Assembly: GCF_003478505.1 (NCBI RefSeq)
Contig: NZ_QUFI01000021.1
Span: 17,248 to 55,148 of the forward strand
Direction of reading: 5' to 3'
DNA from: Clostridium sp. AF27-2AA
GTDB taxonomy: Bacteria; Bacillota; Clostridia; Lachnospirales; Lachnospiraceae
Length of the DNA stretch: 37,901 bases
In this document: in pieces, positions 30,195-37,874 of the stretch
How positions within the stretch are numbered: the stretch's first letter is position 1
How the letters are laid out: every line of letters starts with the position of its first letter
Made by a program: the position numbers and the translations under genes
Notes under the pieces: model-generated
Databases searched by the model: none
Told to the model about the DNA's origin: nothing
The model's input: the letters and a program-made list of their open reading frames with translations, nothing else

Positions 30195-31697
30195 TCACAT
30201 CCAGCACGGAAACACCAGCCTTCCAATATAATTCTGTTTACAAAATTTTTCTGTTTTTTCCAGGTCACACGGTACGATTCCGGCCCGCTCCAGAATCTCA
30301 TGATCCCTTCCAAACAGGGAATTGTAACGCCCCACCATCTCCAGATGCTGCGGATACAGATAAGCCTGCCATTCACACCGTTTATCACAGCTGGTCAGAA
30401 GATGCTGCACACTCCGGTCCCCATATGCACTTCCTGCATACAGCGTACAATACTGAGAGGTATTTGTCTGGTAAAAGGGCAAATGCAGATGATTTTCCAC
30501 TCTCATTTTCGCAGCTGGATCCGGGAACTTCTGCTCATAGCCGCAGCATTCCCACTCCAAACGCTGTATTCCAAATTCCTGGCTCAGATATTCCTGGTAG
30601 AATTCTGCATTCAGGCTGTTTTCACGCAAACACTCCCTGCTGCCCTTTTTATATGCCATACGCGGATCTTTTTTCCGCTTGTTTAACATTCTTCCAAAGC
30701 ATGGGATCAGTTCCGGGAAATCGCGTTTCAGCATGTCTGCCATTGCCCAGTCATTGACCTCAATTTCCAGTTTTCTGTTCTCTTTCCGGCACCACTGCCC
30801 CAGTTTTTCCAACAGTTTCTCCGTCTGTACCAGCTGATATTCCCGCACATAAGAAAAGGTAAAAGTGACCTGCAGCAACTCCTTTTTTGCCTTTTCAAGC
30901 AATGCAAAAAGCTGTTCTGTTTCCGGAAAAAGCAGGTGGCAGAAGGCATTCCCAATATAAATCCGGCCCGGTTTTCTGTCCTGAAGCCAGTCCCGAAATG
31001 CAGGATACTGCTTTTGATAACCTGCCAGAAACTCATCCAATTCCTGATTCAAAAACTGTGTGTATACATGCGGATGATCGAGTTCCAGCGCAAATCCTGG
31101 TTTTGCCTGCCGTCTTTCCGGTCTTGCTCCAATTTTCTCCATCCCGCTTTCTTCCAGACTTGTTTCCATTGGCTCCATCCGGCCATCACGCTCACAGTTC
31201 CCAGCTTCATCAGGCACTCTCTTTGTTTCGGTCCCGAACCACTCCTCCATCTGCTCCCGGAAGGAATCCGCAAATATCTCATCTTCTCCCGCCGGATATC
31301 CGGTCATCTGCCCGGCCAGGCCGCTGTCATCTTCCTCCAGTTTTAAGCGGATATAGCAGTCATACTGGCCGAACAGCATTCGCACCGCCTGACGGTAATC
31401 TTCCTGCTGCACAGCCACCGCATAGCTGCAAAAAAAATCCGTTTGCGCTTCAACTTTCCAGTCATCCGGTGTCACAGCAATTTCCTGATACCGGTTCTGT
31501 TTCATATTATAAAAACAAAGCCGCAGACTTTCCTGCAGTTTCAAAATTTCTGATGCAACACTCACGCGAAAACAGAAGCCTTCCTCTGCCAGCTTTGTAA
31601 TCCGCACCTCTTTTTCACCGTAAAAACCTGCCAGAAGGCCGAAGGGAATCATCTCCACCGCACTGTTTATCCAATCCCAGGTTCTATTTCTTTCCAT
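30195..31697 (-). CDS. U32-related partner protein with UbiV-like cysteine pattern
   Basis: This protein has about 500 residues from the ATG at 31697, which follows CCGGAGG; the frame extends to a GTG at 31787, but that would sit at the predicted transcription start. Residues 1 to about 240 form a domain I do not recognise, with an acidic linker. From about 240 the sequence looks like a U32-type barrel (RIYIGNAFCHLLFP, LEIEVNDWAMADML). Four cysteines, 253, 417, 437 and 441 (the last two as CDKRC, C-X3-C), match the layout of the UbiV cluster ligands (C, C, C-X3-C). Read with the UbiU-like gene, this suggests a heterodimer with two iron-sulfur clusters. The assignment is by pattern only. Confidence 0.6.
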   Translation of the reverse strand: MERNRTWDWINSAVEMIPFGLLAGFYGEKEVRITKLAEEGFCFRVSVASEILKLQESLRLCFYNMKQNRYQEIAVTPDDWKVEAQTDFFCSYAVAVQQEDYRQAVRMLFGQYDCYIRLKLEEDDSGLAGQMTGYPAGEDEIFADSFREQMEEWFGTETKRVPDEAGNCERDGRMEPMETSLEESGMEKIGARPERRQAKPGFALELDHPHVYTQFLNQELDEFLAGYQKQYPAFRDWLQDRKPGRIYIGNAFCHLLFPETEQLFALLEKAKKELLQVTFTFSYVREYQLVQTEKLLEKLGQWCRKENRKLEIEVNDWAMADMLKRDFPELIPCFGRMLNKRKKDPRMAYKKGSRECLRENSLNAEFYQEYLSQEFGIQRLEWECCGYEQKFPDPAAKMRVENHLHLPFYQTNTSQYCTLYAGSAYGDRSVQHLLTSCDKRCEWQAYLYPQHLEMVGRYNSLFGRDHEILERAGIVPCDLEKTEKFCKQNYIGRLVFPCWM

Positions 31698-31757
31698 TTT
31701 CCAAATGCCTCCGGCCCAAATTTCTCGCAGCGTTGTCACCCGGTTTCCCCGTCGTTC

Positions 31758-31777
31758 GCCAGAAGTATGCTTCTGGC
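31758..31777 (-). promoter_or_regulatory. Hairpin in the 5' leader of the U32 operon
   Basis: GCCAGAAG-CATA-CTTCTGGC on the minus strand is a perfect 8-bp stem. It lies just after an extended -10 promoter element (TGTTATAAT, -10 at 31795-31800) and about 60 bases before the ATG at 31697. Confidence 0.5.
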
Positions 31778-31836
31778 TCTCTTGCACTCATTCCATTATA
31801 ACAAAATCTGAATGGGATTTATATGCTAATTTCTAT

Positions 31837-31865
31837 TTGCTTTTTTGATGGAAATACCGTATTGT
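31837..31865 (+). promoter_or_regulatory. Promoter of the VOC-family gene
   Basis: TTGCTT (31837-31842), 17 bp, TATTGT (31860-31865), 28 bp before the ATG. Confidence 0.55.
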
Positions 31866-31892
31866 AAAAAAAACAACAGGAGGATCTGAGCT

Positions 31893-32234
31893 ATGGCAAA
31901 AATTGATCACGCGGCTGTACGCACCACCGCCTACGAGGACGCCCAGAAATTTTTTGAAGATGTATTTAAAATGCATATGTGGAGAGAAATTGGTGAGAAG
32001 CCAGCCCGCAAATGCTGGTACAAAGAAGGAATCCAGCTCTGCGAAGCGGAAACTATCAACACAGACGGGCAGAACGGCTACGACCATATTTCCATTGCGG
32101 TAGACTCTGTGGAAGAAACTATGGAAAAGATCAAAGCATACCCAGCTACGCCAATCAACGATCACTGGTTTTCCCTTCCGAACGGAACCAGAATTGAGCT
32201 AAAGCTGCTGGAAAACTGGAAACTGAATGATTAA
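31893..32234 (+). CDS. VOC superfamily (glyoxalase-like) protein
   Basis: This 113-residue protein fits a single VOC module: IDHAAVRTTAYEDAQKFFEDVF at the start, and NGYDHISIAVDSVEETMEKI in the second beta-alpha-beta unit, ending in NGTRIELKLLENW. Candidate metal ligands are His6, His83 or so and Glu104 or so. VOC proteins include glyoxalases, isomerases and resistance proteins, and a role cannot be given. AGGAGGATCTGAGCT precedes the ATG. It is a single-gene unit with its own promoter and terminator. Confidence 0.75.
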   Translation: MAKIDHAAVRTTAYEDAQKFFEDVFKMHMWREIGEKPARKCWYKEGIQLCEAETINTDGQNGYDHISIAVDSVEETMEKIKAYPATPINDHWFSLPNGTRIELKLLENWKLND

Positions 32235-32247
32235 GCACGGGTATAAA

Positions 32248-32296
32248 ACAGGGCCTGGGAACCGCTGCTGGCGGCTTTCCGGCCCTGTTTTATTTC
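32248..32296 (+). terminator. Terminator of the VOC-family gene
   Basis: AAACAGGGCC pairs with GGCCCTGTTT around a loop that can itself pair (ACCGC/GCGGC region), followed by TATTTC. As a near-symmetric stem it may also serve the convergent GntP operon. Confidence 0.75.
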
Positions 32297-32316
32297 AAAC
32301 TTAAATTTTTATGGAA

Positions 32317-33654
32317 CTACAGCCAGAGACTGCAGATAAAGGTTGCGGCCAGGCCGCCCAGGGACATCACAACATTACTGATGGACAATGTCTTCAGTCC
32401 TGTCTTCATATCATATCCCATACAGTTTGTGTATACCCAGAAGTAACTGTCGTTTACGTGGCAGCAGAGACGTGCGCCCGCGCCGGATGCAAGGAAGATC
32501 AGGATCGGGTCCAGACCAAGGCTTGCGGCAATCGGCGCGCACAGGGTTGCAGCGGTAGTGACAGCGACTGTACCGGAACCCTGTACCACCTTTAACAGAC
32601 CTGAGATCACAAACGGGATCAGGATGAAGGGGAGACCGGTGTTCAGTACCATCTGTGCCAGGCTGTCGCCTGCTCCGGATACCTTTAACACCTGGCCAAG
32701 AGCGCCGCCAGCAGAGGTAATGAACACGATCGGACCTGCGTCTTTTAAGGTCTTATCCATCACATCAATGATGACTTTGCCGCCAAGACGTTTGCCCAGA
32801 GTGATGATGGCCAGCACAGCGCCGATGGCCAGAGCGATGTTGGAATCACCTACAAAAGATACTACCGTCATAACCGGTGAATCTTCCGGAAGCATCATTC
32901 CGCATGTCGTATTTAAAAGGATCAGCAGAATTGGCACAACAAGCGGCAGAAGGCTTGCCAGAGTTCCCGGCAGATCGGTATCATCTTCTATACTCAGAGC
33001 TTCGTCTTTTTTATGCTCCTCTTCATCACGAAAACTGTAGTAAGAATCCGGCTTGTTGCGGAAATAAATTTCTGCAAAGATCCAGCCGGCCAGCGTCATA
33101 AAGAACGCACCAAATGCACCATACAGGATTGCGCGCCCAATATCGATTCCCAGAAGTCCGGCTGCTGCCAGCGGACCTGGTGTCGGCGGCACAAATACAT
33201 GAGTAGATAAGAGTCCGGCTGACAGGCTCACTGCCAGGATGGCCAGCGAAATTCGTGTCTTTTTGTGAATTGCTTTTACAAGCGGTGTCAGAATCACAAA
33301 TGCTGCGTCGGAAAATACCGGAATGGATACCAGGTAACCGGTGATGGCCATGGCCAGGCCCGCACGTTTCTGGCCTACCAGACGTACTGCGTCAAAGGCC
33401 ATGCGGTTGGTTCCTTTTGCTGCATCCAGATAGTTACCCAGCATGATACCAAAAATGATAACAATACCGATGCTCTTTACCGTGCCGGAAAATCCGCCGG
33501 TAATGGCAGCCACGGTATCTGCTCCGCTCATACCGGAAAGCAACCCCATAACCAGTGCTGTTGCCAGCAGTGAAATAAACGCATTTGCTTTCACTTTGAC
33601 GCAAAGGATCAGCAGCACCGCCATTCCTATGATAAATATTAACTCCATTGGCAT
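32317..33654 (-). CDS. GntP-family organic acid permease
   Basis: This 445-residue membrane protein has around twelve hydrophobic segments and GntP-family motifs: IIFGIMLGNYLDAAKGTNRMA, GYLVSIPVFSDAAFVIL, FVPPTPGPLAAAGLLG and SGLLKVVQGSGTVAVTTAA. GntP proteins import gluconate and related hydroxy acids. Here it is the last gene of an operon with an aconitase-type dehydratase pair, so the substrate is more likely a hydroxy di- or tricarboxylic acid such as a malate, tartrate or citramalate derivative. AGGGGGACATAATT precedes the ATG. Confidence 0.82.
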   Translation of the reverse strand: MPMELIFIIGMAVLLILCVKVKANAFISLLATALVMGLLSGMSGADTVAAITGGFSGTVKSIGIVIIFGIMLGNYLDAAKGTNRMAFDAVRLVGQKRAGLAMAITGYLVSIPVFSDAAFVILTPLVKAIHKKTRISLAILAVSLSAGLLSTHVFVPPTPGPLAAAGLLGIDIGRAILYGAFGAFFMTLAGWIFAEIYFRNKPDSYYSFRDEEEHKKDEALSIEDDTDLPGTLASLLPLVVPILLILLNTTCGMMLPEDSPVMTVVSFVGDSNIALAIGAVLAIITLGKRLGGKVIIDVMDKTLKDAGPIVFITSAGGALGQVLKVSGAGDSLAQMVLNTGLPFILIPFVISGLLKVVQGSGTVAVTTAATLCAPIAASLGLDPILIFLASGAGARLCCHVNDSYFWVYTNCMGYDMKTGLKTLSISNVVMSLGGLAATFICSLWL

Positions 33655-33679
33655 AATTATGTCCCCCTATCTCCGCCGC

Positions 33680-34195
33680 TTAACGTGCGGCGTTCTCTTT
33701 CTCCATACGTGCCCGCATCATCGGTTTGATGCCGCCTGCTTCCAGAATCTTCATGGCCTGGTCTCCAAGACGGTCGCAGGTATATACCTTTCCGGTCTCC
33801 TTTACGGTTACGGTTCCTTTTGCAATGTTCAGCGTCAACTCCTGGCCATCTTTTACTTCCTTGCTGATGCCTTTGCAGACAATAAGCGGAAGCCCCAGAT
33901 TGATAGAATTGCGGAAGAAAATCCGGGCAAAGGAATCTGCGATCACGGCGCTTGCTCCCATGTTTAACAGCGCGATAGGCGCATGCTCACGGCTGGAGCC
34001 GCAGCCGAAGTTGCTTCCTGCTACCACAATGCCGCCCTGCGGAAAGTTCGTGGCAATGTTCTCATCCACGCCGCACAGGCAGTGACTTCCGATCTCCTTC
34101 GGATCGGTGATAGCCAGAAAGCGGCCCGGGTAGATCTGGTCGGTATCGATGTTGTTGCCAACGACAATGATGTTTCCTGTGATTTCTGTTTTCAT
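33680..34195 (-). CDS. Isopropylmalate/homoaconitase-type dehydratase small subunit
   Basis: This 171-residue swivel-domain subunit has the LeuD/HacB-type motifs: VVGNNIDTDQIYPGRFL, GSNFGCGSSREHAP and FARIFFRNSINLGLP. It partners with the large subunit encoded 16 bp upstream. The short length is typical of the HacB/DmdB-like branch rather than the roughly 200-residue enterobacterial LeuD. AAGGGGGG precedes the ATG. No leuA or leuB is near, so leucine synthesis is not supported by context. Confidence 0.85.
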   Translation of the reverse strand: MKTEITGNIIVVGNNIDTDQIYPGRFLAITDPKEIGSHCLCGVDENIATNFPQGGIVVAGSNFGCGSSREHAPIALLNMGASAVIADSFARIFFRNSINLGLPLIVCKGISKEVKDGQELTLNIAKGTVTVKETGKVYTCDRLGDQAMKILEAGGIKPMMRARMEKENAAR

Positions 34196-34211
34196 GACGG
34201 TTAGTCCCCCC

Positions 34212-35471
34212 TTATAAATAGTTTCTCGGATCGGTAATGCAGCCGTTTAAGATACTTGCCGCAACAGTGGCCGGGCTTGCCAGGTAAATGTCTGCCTCGG
34301 TAGAGCCCATACGTCCCGGGAAGTTACGGTTGGTGGTGGTGATACAGTTCTCGCCCGGAGCCAGAATGCCCTCATGAGCGCCCAGACATGCTCCGCAGCC
34401 TGGAGTGGTAATGGTCGCGCCGGCTGCCATCAGGCTCTGGATATAACCCTTCTCCATGCAGGACTGCATAACTTCCGCTGATGCCGGAACAACAACCAGT
34501 CTCGCGTACTTCGGAATGTGCTTTCCTTCCAGAATCTTTGCTGCCTGGGCGATATCCTCTTCCCGTCCGCCGGTGCAGCTTCCGATGTAACCCTGGTTTA
34601 AAGTGATGGTCCTGTCTTTGATAACCTCGCTGAGCGGTGCCACGTTATCTACGCTGTGCGGGCAGGCCAGCTGCGGTTCCAGTTCAGATACGTCAAATAC
34701 ATAGCTCTCTTCATATTTAAAATCCGGATCGGTGTACTGCACTTCAAACGGTCTTACCGCACGTTTGGAAACATAATCCAGAACTGCCTGGTTCGGCTGC
34801 ATGTAAGCGGTCTTTGCGCCCATCTCTACAGCCATGTTGCAGACAACCATACGTCCAGAAACGCCAAGGTTCTCTACATAGCTTCCGGTAAAGTCGATTG
34901 CTTTGTATACCGCTCCGTCCGCCTTAATCTTTCCGAGAACGCTTAAGATGACATCTTTCGGATATACGCCCGGTTTTGTCTCTCCTTCCAGACGTACTTC
35001 AATGATCTCCGGAACGCGGAACCACAGCTCACCCGTCATTAAGATAGTTGCCATATCGGTTGCGCCGCAGCCAGTTCCCATAGCACCAAATGCTCCGTGG
35101 GTAGTGGTATGACTGTCCGTTGCAACTACGATCATGCCTGGGTAAATAACACCGGCCTCCGGCATTACCTGATGGCAGACACCACAATTGGTATCAAAAT
35201 GGAAGCGTAAATTATTCTTCTTTGCAAACTCTCTCATTTCGCCATGGTTTGCGGCACTCTTGATGTCCGGTGCCGGTGCGTAGTGGTCGAATACGAACGC
35301 TGCCCGCTCGCTGTCCCATACCTTCTCACCGCCCATTTCATAAAAAGAATAAACAGTCTGCAGATACAGATCGTTGATCTCCGCAAAATCAACCTTCGCT
35401 GTAACGATTTCCCCTGTGCTTACCTGTTCGCGCCCGCTGTTTTTTGCAAGAATCTTCTCAATTGCGTGCAT
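34212..35471 (-). CDS. Isopropylmalate/homoaconitase-type dehydratase large subunit
   Basis: This 419-residue iron-sulfur subunit has the aconitase-superfamily motifs: DSHTTTHGAFGAMGTGCGATD, the cluster cysteines in GSCTGGREED and in PGCGACLGAHEG, and the TTNRNFPGRMGS motif. The first cluster ligand Cys is the one at GSCTGG, and the other two are in CGAC. The length fits the LeuC/HacA archaeal-clostridial type, which includes 3-isopropylmalate, homoaconitate and 2,3-dimethylmalate dehydratases. AGGAGGAG precedes the ATG. Together with GntP and the divergent GntR gene, a catabolic hydration/dehydration of an imported hydroxy acid is likely; the exact substrate is unknown. Confidence 0.85.
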   Translation of the reverse strand: MHAIEKILAKNSGREQVSTGEIVTAKVDFAEINDLYLQTVYSFYEMGGEKVWDSERAAFVFDHYAPAPDIKSAANHGEMREFAKKNNLRFHFDTNCGVCHQVMPEAGVIYPGMIVVATDSHTTTHGAFGAMGTGCGATDMATILMTGELWFRVPEIIEVRLEGETKPGVYPKDVILSVLGKIKADGAVYKAIDFTGSYVENLGVSGRMVVCNMAVEMGAKTAYMQPNQAVLDYVSKRAVRPFEVQYTDPDFKYEESYVFDVSELEPQLACPHSVDNVAPLSEVIKDRTITLNQGYIGSCTGGREEDIAQAAKILEGKHIPKYARLVVVPASAEVMQSCMEKGYIQSLMAAGATITTPGCGACLGAHEGILAPGENCITTTNRNFPGRMGSTEADIYLASPATVAASILNGCITDPRNYL

Positions 35472-35514
35472 CTTAACTCCTCCTGATTATTCATTTTCGT
35501 ATTTCGTATTTTGA

Positions 35515-35530
35515 ATATCGTATACGATAT
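35515..35530. promoter_or_regulatory. GntR-type operator A
   Basis: ATATCGTATACGATAT is a perfect 16-bp palindrome. It lies 44 bp before the dehydratase ATG and covers a possible -10 (TATACG) paired with TTGAAT 16 bp upstream, so binding should repress the operon. Confidence 0.8.
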
Positions 35531-35650
35531 ACGTTTCGTGATTCAAAGACTATCACTTTCCAGGACAGTTTTCAAGCCTTTTTTGTCAATTATCGGATCT
35601 TTGGCAGTTATTCACATTTTCGAATCTCATTTTTTATGAAAAACAACTGA

Positions 35651-35664
35651 ATATCGTATACGAT
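35651..35664. promoter_or_regulatory. GntR-type operator B
   Basis: ATATCGTATACGAT repeats 14 of the 16 bases of operator A, 136 bp away. It ends 4 bp before the -35 box of the GntR gene, so autoregulation is likely. Confidence 0.75.
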
Positions 35665-35668
35665 CTGT

Positions 35669-35697
35669 TTGACACTGTTTTTGTGAAATGGTATCAT
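35669..35697 (+). promoter_or_regulatory. Promoter of the GntR regulator gene
   Basis: TTGACA (35669-35674), 17 bp, TATCAT (35692-35697). Transcription would start near 35704, which rules out the in-frame ATG at 35688 as the start codon. Confidence 0.8.
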
Positions 35698-35756
35698 CAA
35701 AGTATAAGAAAAGAGGAATTTGCGGAGAATTTTCGCATGGAAAGGATAAAAGATTT

Positions 35757-36401
35757 ATGGAAAGTATGGAACTGCTGCCGGCACGTGTCCGAATCACAGC
35801 AATTTTAAAAAAAGCATTATTTTCAGGAGAATATAAAAGTGGTGATGAATTAAGTCTCACTGACATTGCGGCAAAGCTTGGCGTCAGCCGTACCCCGGTC
35901 CGCGAGGCATTCCAGGCCCTGGAAGCTGAAGGGCTGATTGAGCTTCGCATGAACAAGGGAGCAATCGTAAAACCGATCGATGAAAAATACATCACCGATC
36001 ATTATGAGATGCGTATTCTTCTGGAGTCCGAAGCTGCGGCCCGGGCTGCAAAAAACGGCATGCCGGAGGCAGACAAACTGATTGAAAAGCTCATGGACAC
36101 CCAGAAGCGCATGGAATCACTCTCCACCAGCGAATATGAGGATCTGAACTTTGAAGTTCACACCGGCATCTGGACCGCGGCTGACAACATGCGGCTTTAC
36201 AAGATGCTCTCCAACCTGTGGAACGGCCCCAGCATCGGTTTCACTTCTCCGAAGCTAGATCACTACATCAAATCCACCCAGGAACATATTGATATTCTGA
36301 CCTGTATCAAAAATCATGATGCCAAAAAAGCCAAAAAAGAAATGGAACAGCACATTGAACGAAGTATGGATAATATTCTGAAGAATTTTAAATTCAGATA
36401 A
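35757..36401 (+). CDS. GntR-family (FadR subfamily, FCD domain) regulator
   Basis: This 214-residue regulator has an N-terminal winged helix (about 10-75; LSLTDIAAKLGVSRTPVREAFQALEAEGLIEL) and a helical FCD effector domain (about 85-205; HYEMRILLESEAAARAAK, EDLNFEVHTGIW). Metal- or acid-binding residues typical of FCD proteins (Asp/Asn-x3-His, further His in TQEHIDI) are visible. I took the ATG at 35757, preceded by GGAAAGGAT, because the ATG at 35688 lies within the promoter. It diverges from the dehydratase-GntP operon, with a matching palindrome at each promoter; an organic acid is the likely effector. Confidence 0.88.
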   Translation: MESMELLPARVRITAILKKALFSGEYKSGDELSLTDIAAKLGVSRTPVREAFQALEAEGLIELRMNKGAIVKPIDEKYITDHYEMRILLESEAAARAAKNGMPEADKLIEKLMDTQKRMESLSTSEYEDLNFEVHTGIWTAADNMRLYKMLSNLWNGPSIGFTSPKLDHYIKSTQEHIDILTCIKNHDAKKAKKEMEQHIERSMDNILKNFKFR

Positions 36402-36431
36402 AAGACACGATAGAATATCCGATCATACAAA

Positions 36432-36475
36432 ATGCGGCAGACATTTTTTTGACCAGTCAGCCGCATCGTTTTAAA
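36432..36475 (+). terminator. Terminator of the GntR gene
   Basis: ATGCGGCAGAC pairs with GTCAGCCGCAT (one A-A mismatch), followed by CGTTTTAAATC. Confidence 0.75.
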
Positions 36476-36495
36476 TCAAAACAGGGGGAACACAT

Positions 36496-37860
36496 ATGCA
36501 ACGGGACAGTGCACAGGAACAATATGACAAAATGACAAAAACACCGGTTCACCAGCTGGTTCTGCGGCTGGGGCTTCCCACCACCGTCAGCATGCTGGTG
36601 ACCAGCATCTACAACATGGCAGACACCTTTTTTGTCAGCCAGCTCGGAACCAGCGTCAGCGGCGCGACCGGCGTGGTATTTGCGCTGATGGCCATCATCA
36701 ACGCCTTCGGATTCATGTTCGGACATGGCGCAGGAAGCAATATCAGCCGGAAGCTTGGCGCTCATGATGTGGAAAGTGCCCGCGTGTTTGCGTCTACCAG
36801 CTTTTTTCTGTCACTGCTGGCCGGATCGGCCATCGGCGTGTTTGGATTTTTATTCCATGCACCCTTCATGCGGCTTTTAGGCAGTACGGACTCCATTCTG
36901 CCCTATGCCATCGAATACAGCACCTGGATTCTTATCGCAGCTCCCGCCATGGCCTCCAGCTGCGTGATGAATAACATTCTCCGCTATGAGGGCAAAGCCT
37001 TCTTTGCCATGCTGGGACTTGCTTCCGGCGGCATCCTCAATATATTCGGAGATATGCTTCTGATCTTCGGGCTGGATCTGGGCGTGCGGGGCGCAGGTAT
37101 CTCCACCGCAGTCTCCCAATATATCAGCATGGCCATCCTCATCAGTCCGTTTCTCAGAAGGAAAGTGCAAAGCCGCATCCACATCCGCTATGTGACCCGC
37201 AGCTTTGCCGATATCAAAAACATTATTGCCACCGGTTTTCCAAGCCTCATGCGTCAGGGACTTAACAGCATTTCCGTGATGATCTTAAACCTGTGCTCCG
37301 CTCCGTATGGCGATGCAGCCATCGCGGCCATGAGCATCGTAACCCGCATCATCATGTTCCTGTTCTGCATTGCGCTCGGTATCGGACAGGGCTTCCAGCC
37401 GGTCAGCGCCTTCAACTACGGTGCAAAAAAATATAGCCGCGTGCGGGAGGCCTTCTGGTTCAGCATCCAGAGCAGCCTGATCGTCATGAGCATTTCAGCC
37501 CTGATCGGTATCGTATTCTCCGCTCCCATCGTGCGTATGTTCCGGGATGACCCGGCTGTTATCAGCATCGGTGTCACTGCCCTGCGTATCCAGTGCTTCG
37601 CCCTCTTCTGCATGCCCTTCTCCCTGTGCGGAAATATGATGTTCCAGAGTATCGGACAGAGCGGAAAAGCTACGTTTCTCTCCATGATCCGCAGCGGACT
37701 GGTCTTTATCCCGGTTCTGTGGATCCTGAGCCAGACAATCGGCCTCCTTGGCATTCAGATGTCACAGACCATCGCCGACGCAGTTGCTGCCGCCATCACA
37801 ATTCCTATGGTAGTAAAATTCTTCCGCGCAATGCCAGAAGATGCAGCAGACACACAATAA
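36496..37860 (+). CDS. MATE family multidrug efflux protein
   Basis: This 454-residue membrane protein shows twelve hydrophobic segments in two related halves and MATE motifs: LVLRLGLPTTVSMLVTSIYNMADTFFV at the N-terminus, FGHGAGSNISRKLG, and LGIGQGFQPVSAFNYGAKKY in the second half. MATE proteins export cationic drugs or metabolites using Na+ or H+. AGGGGGAACACAT precedes the ATG. It stands alone between the GntR terminator and what looks like a second copy of the palindromic element; no dedicated regulator is adjacent. Confidence 0.9.
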   Translation: MQRDSAQEQYDKMTKTPVHQLVLRLGLPTTVSMLVTSIYNMADTFFVSQLGTSVSGATGVVFALMAIINAFGFMFGHGAGSNISRKLGAHDVESARVFASTSFFLSLLAGSAIGVFGFLFHAPFMRLLGSTDSILPYAIEYSTWILIAAPAMASSCVMNNILRYEGKAFFAMLGLASGGILNIFGDMLLIFGLDLGVRGAGISTAVSQYISMAILISPFLRRKVQSRIHIRYVTRSFADIKNIIATGFPSLMRQGLNSISVMILNLCSAPYGDAAIAAMSIVTRIIMFLFCIALGIGQGFQPVSAFNYGAKKYSRVREAFWFSIQSSLIVMSISALIGIVFSAPIVRMFRDDPAVISIGVTALRIQCFALFCMPFSLCGNMMFQSIGQSGKATFLSMIRSGLVFIPVLWILSQTIGLLGIQMSQTIADAVAAAITIPMVVKFFRAMPEDAADTQ

Positions 37861-37874
37861 AAATTTAAGAATAG

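Noticed and set aside
35688..35756. Extended N-terminus of the GntR regulator
   Set aside because: The ATG at 35688 overlaps the spacer of a TTGACA-17-TATCAT promoter and precedes the predicted transcription start, so it cannot be in the mRNA.
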